Positions 19,985 to 29,968 of a DNA stretch of 64,000 nucleotides are shown piece by piece. Under the pieces are notes generated by a model that saw only the letters and a list, made by a program, of their open reading frames with translations, did no database searches and was not told the origin of the DNA. Every line of letters starts with the position of its first letter. Position 1 is the stretch's first letter. The DNA comes from Corynebacterium liangguodongii (GTDB taxonomy: Bacteria; Actinomycetota; Actinomycetes; Mycobacteriales; Mycobacteriaceae): assembly GCF_003070865.1 (NCBI RefSeq), contig NZ_CP026948.1:1240001-1304000 (forward strand), written 5' to 3'. The position numbers and the translations under genes are program-made.

Positions 19985-20973
19985 CGCATGCCCGCCTTCG
20001 CGGCCTCGGCGACCTTATCCACGTTCGAGGCATCCACGAAGCTCGGCCCAGTGAGCACCGGCTGGCCGCCGCCTAGCGTGGCGCCGTTGCGCTTGTCCAG
20101 CCACAGCGCGTCAACGGCGAGGTAGCCCTGCAGGTAGGGCTGCTGGTCGACGGCCCACTTGATACGGCCGTCGGCAATCGCCCCAACGAGCTCGGCGTTG
20201 GTGTCAAACGTCGCGATCTTCGCGCCCGATCCCGCGTCCTTGACCGCATCGATCGCGCGCATCGCCACGGGCGCCTGCAGCGCGAAGACTGTGTCGATGC
20301 CCTTGTCCTGCGACAGCTTCGCCTGCATCGTCGACTGCGCAGAGACAAGATCCTGGCCGTTGACGTAGAGGATCTCGACCTTACCGCCGAGCCCCTTATC
20401 GACGCCCGCGCAACGCTCCTCCTGCGAGGAGTTGCCTTGCTCGTGGATGACGCACATAACGTGCTGTGCACCCTCGTCCTTGAGGCGCTTACCCGCGGCC
20501 TCGCCGGCAATCCCCTCGTCCTGGCCGAAGTATCCGCTCATGCCGTACTTTGCGTAGTCCCCCATGCCCGCATTTAGGCCCACGGTGGGGATTCCCGCTG
20601 CTACAGCGTCCCCTGCGGCGGGCCCGATGGCCTCGGCGTTGGGCAGGGTCACCGCGATGCCGTCGACGCGCGAATCGATCGCGGTGCGCACGAGGTTCGC
20701 CTGGTTGGGTGCCTGCGGGTCGGAAGAATAGCGCAGCTCGATGTTGTCCTTGGCCGCTGCGTCCTCCGCACCCTTGCGCACGAGGTCCCAGAACGTGTCG
20801 CCGGGGGCGCCGTGTGTCACCATGGCCACGACATAGCGCGGGGTGTCCACCCCGCCGGCGGTAGCGTCGTCTTCGGTTGGCCGGGGTGCACCGCCTGTCG
20901 ACGAGCACGCGGCGGCAGCAAGAGCGGCTGACAAGGCGAGGCAGCCAGCAATGGCCTTTGATAAAGAAGTCAC
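19981..20973 (-). CDS. Sugar-binding lipoprotein of the ABC transporter (periplasmic-binding type)
   Basis: A substrate-binding protein of the ribose/LacI-like fold (330 residues from the GTG at 20973). It has a signal peptide ending in a lipobox-like AAAC, then the YVVAMVTHGAPGDTFWD opening, VDGIAVTLPNAEAI and the C-terminal hinge segment. The substrate cannot be read from the sequence; monosaccharides, polyols and autoinducer-like sugars are all possible. The frame is open to 21042, but the GTG at 20973 sits exactly where a leaderless transcript from the TTGACG/CACTAT promoter would begin, so it is preferred. Confidence 0.85.
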   Translation of the reverse strand: MTSLSKAIAGCLALSAALAAAACSSTGGAPRPTEDDATAGGVDTPRYVVAMVTHGAPGDTFWDLVRKGAEDAAAKDNIELRYSSDPQAPNQANLVRTAIDSRVDGIAVTLPNAEAIGPAAGDAVAAGIPTVGLNAGMGDYAKYGMSGYFGQDEGIAGEAAGKRLKDEGAQHVMCVIHEQGNSSQEERCAGVDKGLGGKVEILYVNGQDLVSAQSTMQAKLSQDKGIDTVFALQAPVAMRAIDAVKDAGSGAKIATFDTNAELVGAIADGRIKWAVDQQPYLQGYLAVDALWLDKRNGATLGGGQPVLTGPSFVDASNVDKVAEAAKAGMR

Positions 20974-20979
20974 CAAAAC

Positions 20980-21009
20980 ATAGTGGACTAGCTTATTAGA
21001 ACACGTCAA
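20980..21009 (-). promoter_or_regulatory. Promoter of the sugar ABC operon, probably leaderless
   Basis: On the minus strand, TTGACG (21009-21004), an 18-base spacer and CACTAT (20985-20980) make a good sigma-A promoter. The seventh base after the -10 box is the G of the GTG start codon at 20973, and no ribosome site is present. A leaderless mRNA, common in Corynebacteriales, is therefore likely. Confidence 0.5.
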
Positions 21010-21101
21010 ACCGGCTGCATTCTTCTTGAAACGATTAAGCAAGGCTGTGCTGGGTTAACGGTACGAATGGAAAAACGCGCCCGAGGCCATTGCGGCAAAC
21101 T

Positions 21102-21183
21102 CATACATTCACAAGCAGATACTTCGCCGTCGAGAAAGATCGGATCATTTACCGATGGCGAACTATCTGCTCTTAGGTGTATG
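21102..21183. repeat. 82-bp imperfect inverted repeat upstream of the sugar ABC operon
   Basis: The left arm 21102-21132 and right arm 21153-21183 are inverted copies. Both have CATACA at the outer end, then AGCAGATA, then TTCGCC and TCG, with two mismatches in the inner 19 bases and a 20-base centre. Sitting about 130 bases upstream of the transporter promoter and 89 bases after ppk2, it may be a paired operator or a strong RNA hairpin. It has no T-run, so I do not call it a terminator. Confidence 0.6.
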
Positions 21184-21185
21184 CC

Positions 21186-21230
21186 TTTGGCCCATCCGGA
21201 CCGCTTTGGCCCATCCGGACCGCTTTGGCC
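21186..21230. repeat. 19-bp direct repeat, about 2.4 copies
   Basis: The unit TTTGGCCCATCCGGACCGC begins at 21186 and 21205, with a partial third copy at 21224 (TTTGGCC). It directly follows the 82-bp inverted repeat. Together they fill the 298-base gap between ppk2 and the sugar-binding protein gene, where I see no gene. Confidence 0.75.
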
Positions 21231-21271
21231 CGCTCGGCCCCGACAGCCCGGCCGACGCAGGCCCACCGATC

Positions 21272-22117
21272 TTAAGAGCGCTCCAGTCGCTCCAGCTCGA
21301 CCTCGGGGTCGAAATCGGCGGGCGGCCAGGTGAGATCGAGGGAGGACAAGGCGCGGTAAAGCAGCGTCTTGACCACCGTGCGGCAGTAATCCTTGTCGTC
21401 CGAGGGGACGCAGTACCACGGCGCGAACTCGGTGGAGGTGCGCTTCATGGCGATCTCGTAGGCCGACATGAACTGCGTCCACAGCGCCCGGTCCTCGATG
21501 TCGCCCGGGTTGTACTTCCAGTGCTTTTCCGGATTGAGGATGCGCTCTTTGAGGTTCTCCGCCTGGAACTCCCGCGAGATATGCGGCATGACCTTGATGA
21601 TGCGCACTCCCCGCTCGCTGAGCGAGCGCTCGAAGTCCACGATCGCACCGTAGCGCCGCTCAATCTCCTCCGGCGGTGCCATCTGCTTGACCCGCTGGAC
21701 CAAGACGTCTTCGTAGTAGGAGCGGTCGAACACCGAAATCATCCCGGGCTCGGGCAGGTGGGGGCCAAAGCGCCAGAGGAAATCGTGGTTGCGCTCCTCC
21801 TCCGTCGGCGCGCCGAACGCCTTGAGGTGCACCCCCTGCATGTCCATCGTCTCGCTGACGACGTGGCGGATGATCCCGCCCTTGCCGGAGGTGTCCATGC
21901 CCTGGAGGACAAGCAGGATCGAGCCTGTCGTGGTGCCGGCGCGGCCGTTGGCGTAGAGCATCTCTTGGAGCTCGGAGAGCTCGTCGTCAAAGGTGCCAAA
22001 GGCGTCGTCGACGTTGCCGCCCGGCAGCCCCGGCGTCGAGGCCGGGTCGACGTCCGCGATGCTAAACCCCTCGCCCACCGCGAGCTGGCGGGCCTCCTCT
22101 ACGGTCACCTTTGCCAT
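21272..22117 (-). CDS. ppk2: Polyphosphate kinase 2 family protein
   Basis: PPK2 transfers phosphate between polyphosphate and nucleotides. The 281-residue protein has one PPK2 domain: Walker A-like QGMDTSGKGG (72-81), then HVVSETMDMQGV, the Walker B-side segment FDRSYYEDVLVQRV, and the lid region with RNHDFLWR. The single-domain form suits nucleotide kinase activity, but the preferred nucleotide cannot be told. A GTG lies one codon upstream. The ATG at 22117 overlaps the nusB TGA (TGATG) and is preferred. It belongs to the efp-nusB-ppk2 operon. Confidence 0.9.
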   Translation of the reverse strand: MAKVTVEEARQLAVGEGFSIADVDPASTPGLPGGNVDDAFGTFDDELSELQEMLYANGRAGTTTGSILLVLQGMDTSGKGGIIRHVVSETMDMQGVHLKAFGAPTEEERNHDFLWRFGPHLPEPGMISVFDRSYYEDVLVQRVKQMAPPEEIERRYGAIVDFERSLSERGVRIIKVMPHISREFQAENLKERILNPEKHWKYNPGDIEDRALWTQFMSAYEIAMKRTSTEFAPWYCVPSDDKDYCRTVVKTLLYRALSSLDLTWPPADFDPEVELERLERS

Positions 22118-22608
22118 CACTCCAGCTCCTCCCCCGGCACATCACCGGTCTCCTCGATGGCCGGCGCCGCCGGGTCGGCCGCGTGCACGATGTCGTCGAG
22201 CACGGCATGGATGTAGGGCGGGGCGGCGCTACCCGCATACTCCTCCGCCATGGCGAGAGCGTTCGAGATGGCTACGGGTGCGTCGATGTCGTTGTTAAAC
22301 AAGATCTCCCACGCGCCGACGCGCAGGATCTGTCGGTCGACTGCAGGCAGACGGTCGAGAGCCCAGTCTGCAGACAGGAAACGCTCGATCGCATCGTCGA
22401 TATCGTCAAGCTTCTCCGCCACCCCGCCGACGATGACACGGGTGTATTCGGCTACCGGGGCGACCTCGTTGGCGGGGTTCGCGGACAACTCCGCGCGCTC
22501 CTCGACCACGCCGACCGGATCAAGGTCGCGCGTTTCCGCCTCGAAGAGAATATCCACGGCGCGCCGTCGGGCCTTGTAGCGCGCCCCGTACTGCTTGTGG
22601 TGGGCCAT
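22117..22608 (-). CDS. nusB: Transcription antitermination factor NusB
   Basis: NusB joins NusE (S10) on boxA RNA in the rRNA antitermination complex. The 163-residue protein opens with the basic [16 protein letters not shown] helix and has the [14 protein letters not shown] and [16 protein letters not shown] helices of the family. The C-terminus has an acidic tail of about 25 residues, as in other corynebacteria. Its start overlaps the efp stop by one base. Confidence 0.95.
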   Translation of the reverse strand: MAHHKQYGARYKARRRAVDILFEAETRDLDPVGVVEERAELSANPANEVAPVAEYTRVIVGGVAEKLDDIDDAIERFLSADWALDRLPAVDRQILRVGAWEILFNNDIDAPVAISNALAMAEEYAGSAAPPYIHAVLDDIVHAADPAAPAIEETGDVPGEELE

Positions 22609-23171
22609 TACTGGTTCACGCGGGAGAGGTACTCCCCCGTGCGGGTGTCCACCTTGACCACGTTGCCCGTCTCGAGGAAGAGCGGGACCTGGATCTCGGC
22701 GCCGGTCTCGAGCGTGGCGGGCTTTGTACCGCCGGTGGAACGATCGCCCTGCAGGCCCGGCTCGGTGTGCTCGATGGCGAGATCCACCGAGATGGGAAGC
22801 TCCGCAAACAGAGCCTCACCCTCGTGGAAAGAGACCTGCACCTTCATGTTCTCCAGGAGGAAGCGCGCCGCATCGCCGAACTTCTCCGCGGGCAGCTCGA
22901 ACTGCTCGAAGGTCTTATCGTCCATCACCACGTAGTTCGTACCGTCGTTATACAGGTAGGTCATGTCGCGGCGGTCTACCGTCGCGGTCTCGACCTTCAC
23001 GCCGGCGTTCCACGTCTTATCCACGACCTTGCCGGTGACGACGTCCTTGAGCTTGGTGCGCACGAACGCAGGGCCCTTGCCGGGCTTGACGTGCTGGAAC
23101 TCGATGATCTGCTGCAGCTTGTTGTCAACCTTGAGCACGAGGCCGTTTTTGAAATCGGCGGTAGTTGCCAC
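22608..23171 (-). CDS. efp: Elongation factor P
   Basis: EF-P rescues ribosomes stalled at polyproline. It has 187 residues with the normal three-domain, tRNA-like layout. The tip loop at residues 30-34 is PGKGP with Lys32 at the apex. This palindromic loop is the actinobacterial type, which works without the lysylation used in E. coli; accordingly no epmA/epmB genes are seen here. It is the first gene of efp-nusB-ppk2, with a GAAGGAAGG ribosome site. Confidence 0.96.
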   Translation of the reverse strand: MATTADFKNGLVLKVDNKLQQIIEFQHVKPGKGPAFVRTKLKDVVTGKVVDKTWNAGVKVETATVDRRDMTYLYNDGTNYVVMDDKTFEQFELPAEKFGDAARFLLENMKVQVSFHEGEALFAELPISVDLAIEHTEPGLQGDRSTGGTKPATLETGAEIQVPLFLETGNVVKVDTRTGEYLSRVNQ

Positions 23172-23198
23172 TTGCGTGCCTTCCTTCAGACGTTCGGG

Positions 23199-23204
23199 AT
23201 AGTA
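23199..23204 (-). promoter_or_regulatory. Candidate -10 box of efp-nusB-ppk2
   Basis: TACTAT on the minus strand lies in the 45-base gap between the pepQ stop and efp. It would start transcription about 20 bases before the efp ATG. Confidence 0.4.
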
Positions 23205-23216
23205 AACAGCACAATG

Positions 23217-24308
23217 CTACACAACGCGCAGCTCTTTCTCCCACTCGGTAATCACGCGGGGCGCGCCGGTCGTGATCACCAACGTGTCCTCGATGCGCAC
23301 CCCGCCCTTGCCGGGGACGTAGATGCCGGGCTCGATGGTCAGCGTCATACCCGGCTCCAGATCGCCCGTCCCGCTCGTCGAGGCCGAAGGGCCCTCATGC
23401 ACCTCCAGGCCGACCCCGTGGCCCGTCGAGTGGACGAAGTACTCGCCGTAACCGGCCGCGTTGATGATGTCCCGGCATGCGGCGTCGACGTCGAGAAGCG
23501 GCGTGCCCGGCCTGGCGGCCTTGATGCCGGCGAGCTGGGCGCGAAGCACCACGTCGTAGATCTCGGCGGCGAAATCGGTGGCGTGACCAACGACAAAGGT
23601 GCGGGTCATGTCCGAGTTAAAACCGCGGCGATGCATGCCGAAGTCGATGGTGACCAAGTCGCCGTCGACAAGCACGCGCTCGCCCGCGCTATAGTGCGGC
23701 ATCGCCGAGTTCGGGCCAGAAGCGACGATGGTATCGAAGCTGGTGCGCTCCGCGCCGAGCGTGCGCATGCGAAACTCCAAATCTGCGGCGACCTCTCGCT
23801 CGGTGCGCCCCGCGGCAAGCTCGCCTGAAGCCACCAACCCGTCGATCGCCTGCACGGTCAGCTGCGCGGCCTCCGTCAAGCCCGCGAGCTCGACCTCGTC
23901 CTTGATCAGGCGGATTTCCTCGATGACCCCGCGCACGGGGACCAAGCTCACCCCCGCCGGGCAGGCATCGCGCAACCTCTCGAACTCAGCCACGGAGAGG
24001 TAGTCCGCCTCGAAGCCGACGCGATGGCCCTCGGGCACCTGCGAGAGAAGGTCCTTGGCGCAGTCGCGAGTAATGGTCGCATCGATGTCGGGGACCTCAG
24101 CAGCGATCTGGGTGGTATAGCGCCCGTCGGTCGCGATAGCCGCGGTTAAGTCCTTCGAGACCCGAAGCGCCGCGTTCGATCCGCTAAAACCGGCCAGGTA
24201 GCGCACGTGGATGAGGTTGGTAACCAGCATGTCGTCGATACGCTGGCCCGCGAGCCGAGCCGCGAGAGCGCGCCTGCGCCCCAGGAAGCGGGTATCAGCC
24301 AAAGGCAT
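23217..24308 (-). CDS. pepQ: Xaa-Pro dipeptidase/aminopeptidase (M24 family)
   Basis: A cytoplasmic two-metal peptidase (363 residues) that cleaves bonds before proline. The N-terminal creatinase-like domain covers residues 1-135 and the pita-bread catalytic domain the rest. All five metal ligands are visible: Asp222, Asp233, His297, Glu326 and Glu340. The start overlaps aroQ by 14 bases, placing it at the end of the aro operon, as in C. glutamicum. Whether it acts on dipeptides or longer peptides cannot be decided. Confidence 0.9.
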   Translation of the reverse strand: MPLADTRFLGRRRALAARLAGQRIDDMLVTNLIHVRYLAGFSGSNAALRVSKDLTAAIATDGRYTTQIAAEVPDIDATITRDCAKDLLSQVPEGHRVGFEADYLSVAEFERLRDACPAGVSLVPVRGVIEEIRLIKDEVELAGLTEAAQLTVQAIDGLVASGELAAGRTEREVAADLEFRMRTLGAERTSFDTIVASGPNSAMPHYSAGERVLVDGDLVTIDFGMHRRGFNSDMTRTFVVGHATDFAAEIYDVVLRAQLAGIKAARPGTPLLDVDAACRDIINAAGYGEYFVHSTGHGVGLEVHEGPSASTSGTGDLEPGMTLTIEPGIYVPGKGGVRIEDTLVITTGAPRVITEWEKELRVV

Positions 24309-24732
24309 TGATCCTCCTTGAGAAGTACTCCAGCGCGAGGTCGTAGCCCACGGTGCCCAGCCCGGCGATCACCCCGGTGGCGATCGGCGAGAGGAAGGAG
24401 TGGTGGCGGAACTCCTCACGCGCATGGATGTTGGAAATGTGCACCTCGATAAATGCATCGACCTCGGCGAGCGCGTCACGCAAGGCCACCGAGGTGTGTG
24501 TCAACCCCCCGGGGTTGATGATCACGCGCCATCCGTTGTCAGCGGCCTCGTGCACCCAGCCAATCAGCTCGCCCTCATAGTTCGACTGGCGGCACTCCAA
24601 CTCGATTCCGAGCCTTGCCGCCTGCGACTCGAGGCGCGAGACGACATCCTCCAGGGTCTCACCGCCGTAGACGTCCGGCTGCCGTGTGCCCAACCGGTTG
24701 AGGTTTGGGCCGTTGAGTACGAGAACTTTCAT
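24295..24732 (-). CDS. aroQ: 3-dehydroquinate dehydratase, type II
   Basis: Third step of the shikimate pathway, 145 residues. Catalytic residues of the type II enzyme are visible: Arg17 and Tyr22 in [11 protein letters not shown], Asn73 and His79 in [10 protein letters not shown], and His98 in EVHISN. The ATG at 24732 overlaps the aroB stop (ATGA); a longer frame start at 24744 adds four residues without family support. Confidence 0.95.
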   Translation of the reverse strand: MKVLVLNGPNLNRLGTRQPDVYGGETLEDVVSRLESQAARLGIELECRQSNYEGELIGWVHEAADNGWRVIINPGGLTHTSVALRDALAEVDAFIEVHISNIHAREEFRHHSFLSPIATGVIAGLGTVGYDLALEYFSRRINAFG

Positions 24733-25778
24733 GAGATAGCACAATACGCCCGGCGCATCTCTTCGACAGTTGCATCCTCAATCCGGGTGCACGAGCCGAG
24801 CCCGTCGAGCACGACGAAGCGGACGCGGCCGTCGCGGTTTTTCTTATCCCGCGTCATCGCCTCAAAGAGCTCGTCGAAGGCACCGGCGTCGTAGGTGGTG
24901 GGCAGACCTGCGCCGCCTAAGATCTCGCGGTGCATATCCACGACGTCGGGGCCGATGAGCCCGCGGCCGTGGGCGAGGTGTGCTACGAACATCATGCCTA
25001 CCGCAACCGCATGACCGTGGCGCCACCGGTAATTTTCCCGCAGTTCAATGGCGTGGCCCAACGTGTGGCCGTAGTTGAGGATCTCGCGCAGGCCCGACTC
25101 CTTGAGGTCTTGCCCCACAACGGCAGCCTTGACCGCCACGGAGCGCTCCACCAGCTCCTCGTAGTGGTCCTCGGGGTTGCCCCGGTAGAGCTCCAAGATC
25201 GTGGGATCGGCGATGAAGCCGGTCTTAATCAGCTCGGCCGAGCCGGAGGCGAGCTCCTCGTCGGGCAGGGTAAGCAGCCGCTGGAGGTCGATAAAGACCG
25301 CGTCAGGCTCGTGGAACGCGCCCACAAGGTTCTTGCCGGCGGCGGTATTAATCCCGGTCTTGCCGCCCACCGCGGCATCAACCATGCCAAGCAGGGATGT
25401 GGGTACCTGGATGACCTTGATCCCGCGCATCCACGTCGCCGCAACAAACCCCGCGAGATCCGTGGCCGCGCCGCCACCGACGCCGTAGACGACGTCCTGG
25501 CGGCCGAAGCGGCGCTCACCGAGCACATCCCACAGCTGGGAGACGACCTCGATCGTCTTGCCGCCTTCCGCATCCGGCACCGGCGCCAAGACGCACTCGA
25601 CGCCCTGTGTCTTCAGGTTCGCTTCGATCTCGCGCGCCACGGCGGCCAGGGGCACTTGGTGGACGATCATGGCCTTGCGGGCGCCAATCTCGTAGGCCCG
25701 CGCCGCCGCGCGCTCGAGGTTGCTGTAGCCAATGTGAACCATATACGGGCTCGGCCCGTTGACCTCTACAACAGCCAT
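24729..25778 (-). CDS. aroB: 3-dehydroquinate synthase
   Basis: AroB converts DAHP to 3-dehydroquinate using NAD and a divalent metal. The 349-residue product has the [22 protein letters not shown]-binding segment, the [19 protein letters not shown] substrate segment, and metal ligands in SAELIKTG and NYGHTLGHA. It lies 34 bases downstream of aroK. Confidence 0.97.
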   Translation of the reverse strand: MAVVEVNGPSPYMVHIGYSNLERAAARAYEIGARKAMIVHQVPLAAVAREIEANLKTQGVECVLAPVPDAEGGKTIEVVSQLWDVLGERRFGRQDVVYGVGGGAATDLAGFVAATWMRGIKVIQVPTSLLGMVDAAVGGKTGINTAAGKNLVGAFHEPDAVFIDLQRLLTLPDEELASGSAELIKTGFIADPTILELYRGNPEDHYEELVERSVAVKAAVVGQDLKESGLREILNYGHTLGHAIELRENYRWRHGHAVAVGMMFVAHLAHGRGLIGPDVVDMHREILGGAGLPTTYDAGAFDELFEAMTRDKKNRDGRVRFVVLDGLGSCTRIEDATVEEMRRAYCAIS

Positions 25779-25812
25779 TAACGTTACTTCTCCTCAGCTC
25801 CGGTGGGGATTG

Positions 25813-26358
25813 TCAAGCGTCGATAATTCCGAGCACCTCGGCCACGACACGCTGCGGCGGACGCTCGTCCGTGCGCACGCGATGGTCAGCGACCTCTCGG
25901 TAGAACGGCTCGCGGGCCTCAAGGAGCTCGCGGTAGTGCTTCGCCGGGTCCACGGCGTTGAGTACGGGCCTCGAGGTTTCGTTCGCGGTGCGCCGCACGC
26001 CCTCTTCCGGGCTCACGTCGATCCACACCACGGTGTGGGATTGGAGCAGGTTGCGCGTGGCCTCGCTCAGCACGGCGCCTCCGCCCAGGCTCACGACCCC
26101 GCTCGTGCACAGCGCCCTGGCGACGTAGACCGCCTCGAGTTCACGAAACGCCTCCTCCCCGTGCTCGACATAAACCTCCCCGCACGGCTTGCCCTCGCCC
26201 TGCTCGATGAGTTCGTCCGAATCCACGACGGGCAGGTTCAGCGCACTCGCTAGACGACGCCCAATGGTCGACTTCCCGGCGCCCGGCGGGCCCACCAGGA
26301 CAACCCGGGGCCGCGGATGCACGATCGAGCTGCCAGGGGCGCTGGGCGAATCAATCAT
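25813..26358 (-). CDS. aroK: Shikimate kinase
   Basis: AroK phosphorylates shikimate at O3. It has 181 residues with Walker [10 protein letters not shown] at 23-31, VDSDELIE (the shikimate-binding Asp), SLGGGAV (the second shikimate site) and the lid Arg in NETSRPVL. The ATG overlaps the 3' end of aroC by 8 bases, indicating coupling. The first ~16 residues before the core are an extra N-terminal tail. Confidence 0.95.
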   Translation of the reverse strand: MIDSPSAPGSSIVHPRPRVVLVGPPGAGKSTIGRRLASALNLPVVDSDELIEQGEGKPCGEVYVEHGEEAFRELEAVYVARALCTSGVVSLGGGAVLSEATRNLLQSHTVVWIDVSPEEGVRRTANETSRPVLNAVDPAKHYRELLEAREPFYREVADHRVRTDERPPQRVVAEVLGIIDA

Positions 26359-27568
26359 CTCGACCTCCGAAAGCTAGGCGCTGCGAAACATAGTCATTGT
26401 AGGCGGAAACGTTGCGGCGCACTTCCTCCAGGCTATCCCCGCCAAACTTCTCGGTCACCGCCGCGGCAACAACCAAGGCGACCATCGCCTCCGCCACGAC
26501 GCCGCCGGCGGGCACCGCGCACACGTCGGAGCGCTGGTGGATGCCCGTGGCCGCCTCCCCGGTGGCCATGTCCACCGTCTGCAGCGCGCGCGGCACCGTC
26601 GAGATCGGTTTGAGGCCCGCGCGCACGCGCAGCTGCTCGCCGTTGGTCATCCCGCCCTCCAGCCCGCCCGCGCGGTTGGTCAGGCGGTGCACCCCGGCGC
26701 CGTCGCGCACCATCTCGTCGTGTGCGGACGTGCCCCGGCGGCGCGCCTCGGCGAATCCATCGCCGATCTCGACCCCCTTGACGGACTGGATGCTCATCAG
26801 TGCCGCGGCGAGGCGTGCATCGAGGCGGCGGTCCCACGACACGTGCGACCCCAAGCCGATCGGCAGGCCATCGACGACGACCTCGACGATTCCCCCGAGC
26901 GTATCGCCATCCTTCTTTGCCGCTTCGATGCGGGCGACCATGTCGGCCTCGGCGTCACGGTCGAACGCGCGCACCGGCGAGGCGTCGACCGCGTCGATGT
27001 CCGCTGCCGTCGGCGCCGGGCCTTCGTACGGCTCCGACTCCCCGATCGAGATGACGTGGGAGACCACCTCGACGCCGAGCGCCCCGCGGAGGAAGGCCCG
27101 GGCAACCGCGCCGGCGGCCACGCGAGCGGCGGTCTCTCGCGCCGAGGAGCGCTCGAGAATCGGCCGGGCGTGGCCGTGGTTGTACTTGATCATGCCCGCG
27201 AAGTCAGCGTGGCCCGGCCGCGGCCTGGTCAGCTTCGCTCCCCGCCCGGAGGCAAGCGCCTTGGCCACCTCGGGATCGTCGGCGTCGACCGCCTCGGGCG
27301 ACATGATGGTGGTCCACTTCGGCCACTCGGTGTTGCCGATCTGGATTGCGATCGGGCTGCCAATCGTTGTGCCGTGCACGATGCCGGAGAGCAGCGTGAG
27401 CTCGTCGGCCTCGAACTTCATGCGCGCGCCGCGGCCATAGCCGAGCCGGCGGCGGGCGAGCTGGTGAGCGATCTCGTCCTTTGTCACCGAAACCCCGGCG
27501 GGCATATTCTCGATCACGGCAATAAGCGCCTGGCCATGGGATTCCCCAGCGGTAGTCCATCGAAGCAT
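26351..27568 (-). CDS. aroC: Chorismate synthase
   Basis: AroC makes chorismate from EPSP with reduced FMN. The 405-residue protein has the family signatures GESHG at residues 8-12, the [11 protein letters not shown] loop near residue 40 and [10 protein letters not shown]. The frame is open to 27916, but homologues begin [12 protein letters not shown], matching the ATG at 27568. An in-frame ATG nine bases upstream (27577) is a close alternative. Confidence 0.96.
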   Translation of the reverse strand: MLRWTTAGESHGQALIAVIENMPAGVSVTKDEIAHQLARRRLGYGRGARMKFEADELTLLSGIVHGTTIGSPIAIQIGNTEWPKWTTIMSPEAVDADDPEVAKALASGRGAKLTRPRPGHADFAGMIKYNHGHARPILERSSARETAARVAAGAVARAFLRGALGVEVVSHVISIGESEPYEGPAPTAADIDAVDASPVRAFDRDAEADMVARIEAAKKDGDTLGGIVEVVVDGLPIGLGSHVSWDRRLDARLAAALMSIQSVKGVEIGDGFAEARRRGTSAHDEMVRDGAGVHRLTNRAGGLEGGMTNGEQLRVRAGLKPISTVPRALQTVDMATGEAATGIHQRSDVCAVPAGGVVAEAMVALVVAAAVTEKFGGDSLEEVRRNVSAYNDYVSQRLAFGGRDD

Positions 27569-27597
27569 GCCCCACATTGTCGCACACGCTCCATCCA

Positions 27598-27993
27598 TCA
27601 TGGTTGCCATGTCCCGTAAAGCACCACCACCCACGCGGCAGCGAGCATCGCCGGGCCGTGCGCAACCCGATCTTTTCGCGCCGCCAAGGCAGCAACCAGG
27701 GATATTGCCGACGCGGCGGCCGCGGCCAGGAGCACGCCGATAAGCCCCGCCGCCAGCGCGCAGGCGACCCCGAGCGGCACGGCGAGCTTGATGTCTCCCC
27801 CGCCGATGCCTCCCGCGGGCACGAGGTAGGCCGCCGGCCAGGCGAACCCAACGAGCCCCGCGGGGTGGGCGACGCATGCCACCGCCGCGGCCGCGGCCGC
27901 TGGCAGCGTGACCCAATCCGGCAGCCTGTAGTACCGCAGGTCGTAGTAGATCAACGCCACGGTCAGTACGAGTGCGACTCCCCCCAGAATCAT
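27598..27993 (-). CDS. Small prepilin peptidase-like membrane protein (A24 family)
   Basis: A 131-residue membrane protein with about four hydrophobic segments. The two catalytic Asp motifs of prepilin peptidases are present: [11 protein letters not shown] near residues 16-26 and GGGDIKL near 64-70. It lacks the N-terminal methyltransferase domain, like CpaA/TadV. No pilin genes are visible in the window, so its substrate is unknown. It lies between aroE and aroC on the same strand, with gaps of 17 and 29 bases. Confidence 0.8.
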   Translation of the reverse strand: MILGGVALVLTVALIYYDLRYYRLPDWVTLPAAAAAAVACVAHPAGLVGFAWPAAYLVPAGGIGGGDIKLAVPLGVACALAAGLIGVLLAAAAASAISLVAALAARKDRVAHGPAMLAAAWVVVLYGTWQP

Positions 27994-28010
27994 GGGTGGA
28001 ATCCTAGCGG

Positions 28011-28820
28011 CTAGCCGGTGTGCCGCGCCAGTGCCTCGCGCATCGCCTGCCGCGGCGCTGCAACCCCCGTAAACTGCTCAAACTGGGAAAAGGACTGCTC
28101 GGCGAGCATGACCAGGCCGCCCACTGAGGTGTACCCGTTCGCGGCCGCCGCGATCGCGAGCGGGGTGGGCCAGGGCTCGTAGATGACGTCGAGTACTGGG
28201 GCGTGCCCCAGCGCATCGGCGTAATCCCGCAAGGCCGGCGCGGGGACGGTGGAGATGATCACATCGGCGGCCACCGCGAGGCCGTAGAGGTCGGCGTCGA
28301 AGCCTGAAAACGTCGTCTCGGCGCCGCGCACGAGCGGGGCGATCTCTGCGCTGCGGTCGGAGCGGTTGAGCACGTCGATCCGCCCCACCCCGCGCTCGCC
28401 AAGCGCCCACAGCGCCGGGCGCGCCGTCCCCCCGGCCCCGATGACGAGGGCGCGCCCGATCGGGGCCCCGGCGAGCAGCGCGTCGAGCGCCCCGGAGATA
28501 CCCTCGCAATCCGTGTTGTCCGCGCGCCACCCGCCCGGGGTGCGCACAAGGGTGTTGGCCGCGCCGATCGCCGCGGCCCGCTCGGTGGCCTCAGTGGCAA
28601 AATCGAGCGCCGCAAACTTCGCCGGCATGGTCACGGAGAAGCCGCGGTAACTCTCATCGGCCCCACCGACGATCGCGGGGAGGTCAGCGGCGGTGCACTC
28701 GATGCGGGTGTAATCCCACTCGTCGAGCCCGGCGGCGGCGTAGCCGGCGTTGTGGAGCACGGGAGAGAGCGAATGCTCGATCGGGGAGCCGAGCACCGCG
28801 GCGCGATAGCGGGTGGTCAT
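28011..28820 (-). CDS. aroE: Shikimate dehydrogenase
   Basis: A 269-residue enzyme interconverting 3-dehydroshikimate and shikimate. Shikimate contacts SLS (17-19), catalytic Lys68 in FSVTMPAK and Asp104 in DNTDCEG are present, followed by the GAGGTARPALWALG nucleotide loop. The ATG overlaps the mltG TAA by one base. Quinate/shikimate paralogues exist in this genus, but the operon context supports the biosynthetic role. Confidence 0.92.
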   Translation of the reverse strand: MTTRYRAAVLGSPIEHSLSPVLHNAGYAAAGLDEWDYTRIECTAADLPAIVGGADESYRGFSVTMPAKFAALDFATEATERAAAIGAANTLVRTPGGWRADNTDCEGISGALDALLAGAPIGRALVIGAGGTARPALWALGERGVGRIDVLNRSDRSAEIAPLVRGAETTFSGFDADLYGLAVAADVIISTVPAPALRDYADALGHAPVLDVIYEPWPTPLAIAAAANGYTSVGGLVMLAEQSFSQFEQFTGVAAPRQAMREALARHTG

Positions 28821-29968
28821 TAGCGCTGCGAGTCCAAGATGCCCGACTCGTAGGCACGCTGGGTATCCTCGAGGTGCTTTTCAAAGGTATCGTTAAACAC
28901 CGTCGTCCCGTTCTTATCCACGGTGACGAAGAACAACCAGTTGCCCTCGGCCGGGTGCTCCATCGCCGTAATCGCGTCGAGCGACGGTGAAGCGATCGGG
29001 GTCTCCGGCAGGCCGTCTTTTGCGTAGGTGTTCCACGGGGTGGGGCGCTCGCGGTCTGACTTGCCGGTGGCAACCTCGACTGTCGGCAGGTCGTAGTTGA
29101 CCGTGGAATCAAATTCGAGCCGCATCGGCTTTGCCAGGCGGTTGAGAATCACCCGCGCGACCTTGTCAAACTCCCCCGCTGGGGCCTCGCGCTCGACGAG
29201 GGATGCCGCGATGAGAAGCTCGTAGGGGGACAGCCCCACGGCCTGGGCACGCGAGACGATGTCGGTCTCCGCGTACTGCTTAGCGGAGCGCGAGATCAAA
29301 TCCCTCAGAACCTCGGAGGCATCCGCGTGCGGGTCGATGATGTACTCGCCCGGGGCGATGAGACCCTCTAGCCGCTTCGGGTCCCCCGCGCGCGCGGCAA
29401 CGCTATCGACGGCCCATTCCGGCACGCCTAGCTCCTTCGGGTCGGCGTTTTTCGCCACCTCTTGGAGCTTGTCCACGCTCGCGCACTCCGAGTTCGGCTT
29501 ATCACCGCACGAGACTTGCTGGATGAGCGTGTAGATGCCCTGGCGGGTCTGCCCGCCGACAACGTTGACGTCCATCAGAGAGGTTCCGCCATTCACCATG
29601 AGCGGGGTGATGCGGTGGGCAGGATCGAGCAGCGCCTTGACCGCGGCATCGGCGCTCATCCCCGCCTCGAGGCGGTAGAAGCCCGGCTGGATGTTGTGCG
29701 AGTCTGGGTGGGCCATGGCCGCGGATTGGAAGGCCGAGTTGGACTTCACCACTCCCTTTTCTTCGAGCTGCGGGCCCAACTCGGACACGCTCGATCCCTC
29801 AACGACCTCAACGACTTTCTCTTCGCCGTTGCCGTCGCCGCGGAAGTCCCCGCCCTCGCCGTTGCTCGCCACCGCGATCCACGCGACGAGGCCGACGATG
29901 AGCAGGATCGAGGCCACAATGATCGCCGTGGAGGCGGTGCGTTGCCGGGATAGCTGGCGGGAATTCAC
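28820..29968 (-). CDS. mltG: Endolytic murein transglycosylase MltG (YceG-like)
   Basis: MltG cuts nascent peptidoglycan glycan strands at the outer face of the membrane. The 382-residue product has a short basic N-terminus, one membrane anchor at about residues 13-34, a LysM-like region, and the YceG domain with catalytic Glu259 in ASLVERE. The start is the GTG at 29968, which overlaps the ruvX stop (GTGA) and follows AAGGAGA. The longer frame to 30010 is rejected. Confidence 0.9.
   Translation of the reverse strand: MNSRQLSRQRTASTAIIVASILLIVGLVAWIAVASNGEGGDFRGDGNGEEKVVEVVEGSSVSELGPQLEEKGVVKSNSAFQSAAMAHPDSHNIQPGFYRLEAGMSADAAVKALLDPAHRITPLMVNGGTSLMDVNVVGGQTRQGIYTLIQQVSCGDKPNSECASVDKLQEVAKNADPKELGVPEWAVDSVAARAGDPKRLEGLIAPGEYIIDPHADASEVLRDLISRSAKQYAETDIVSRAQAVGLSPYELLIAASLVEREAPAGEFDKVARVILNRLAKPMRLEFDSTVNYDLPTVEVATGKSDRERPTPWNTYAKDGLPETPIASPSLDAITAMEHPAEGNWLFFVTVDKNGTTVFNDTFEKHLEDTQRAYESGILDSQR

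Noticed and set aside
21067..21333. Possible small plus-strand gene between the ABC operon and ppk2
   Set aside because: Its sequence is made of the inverted and direct repeats and overlaps ppk2; no ribosome site or conserved features.
26351..27916. 521-residue form of chorismate synthase
   Set aside because: The extra N-terminus overlaps the prepilin peptidase gene in another frame and matches no aroC homologue.
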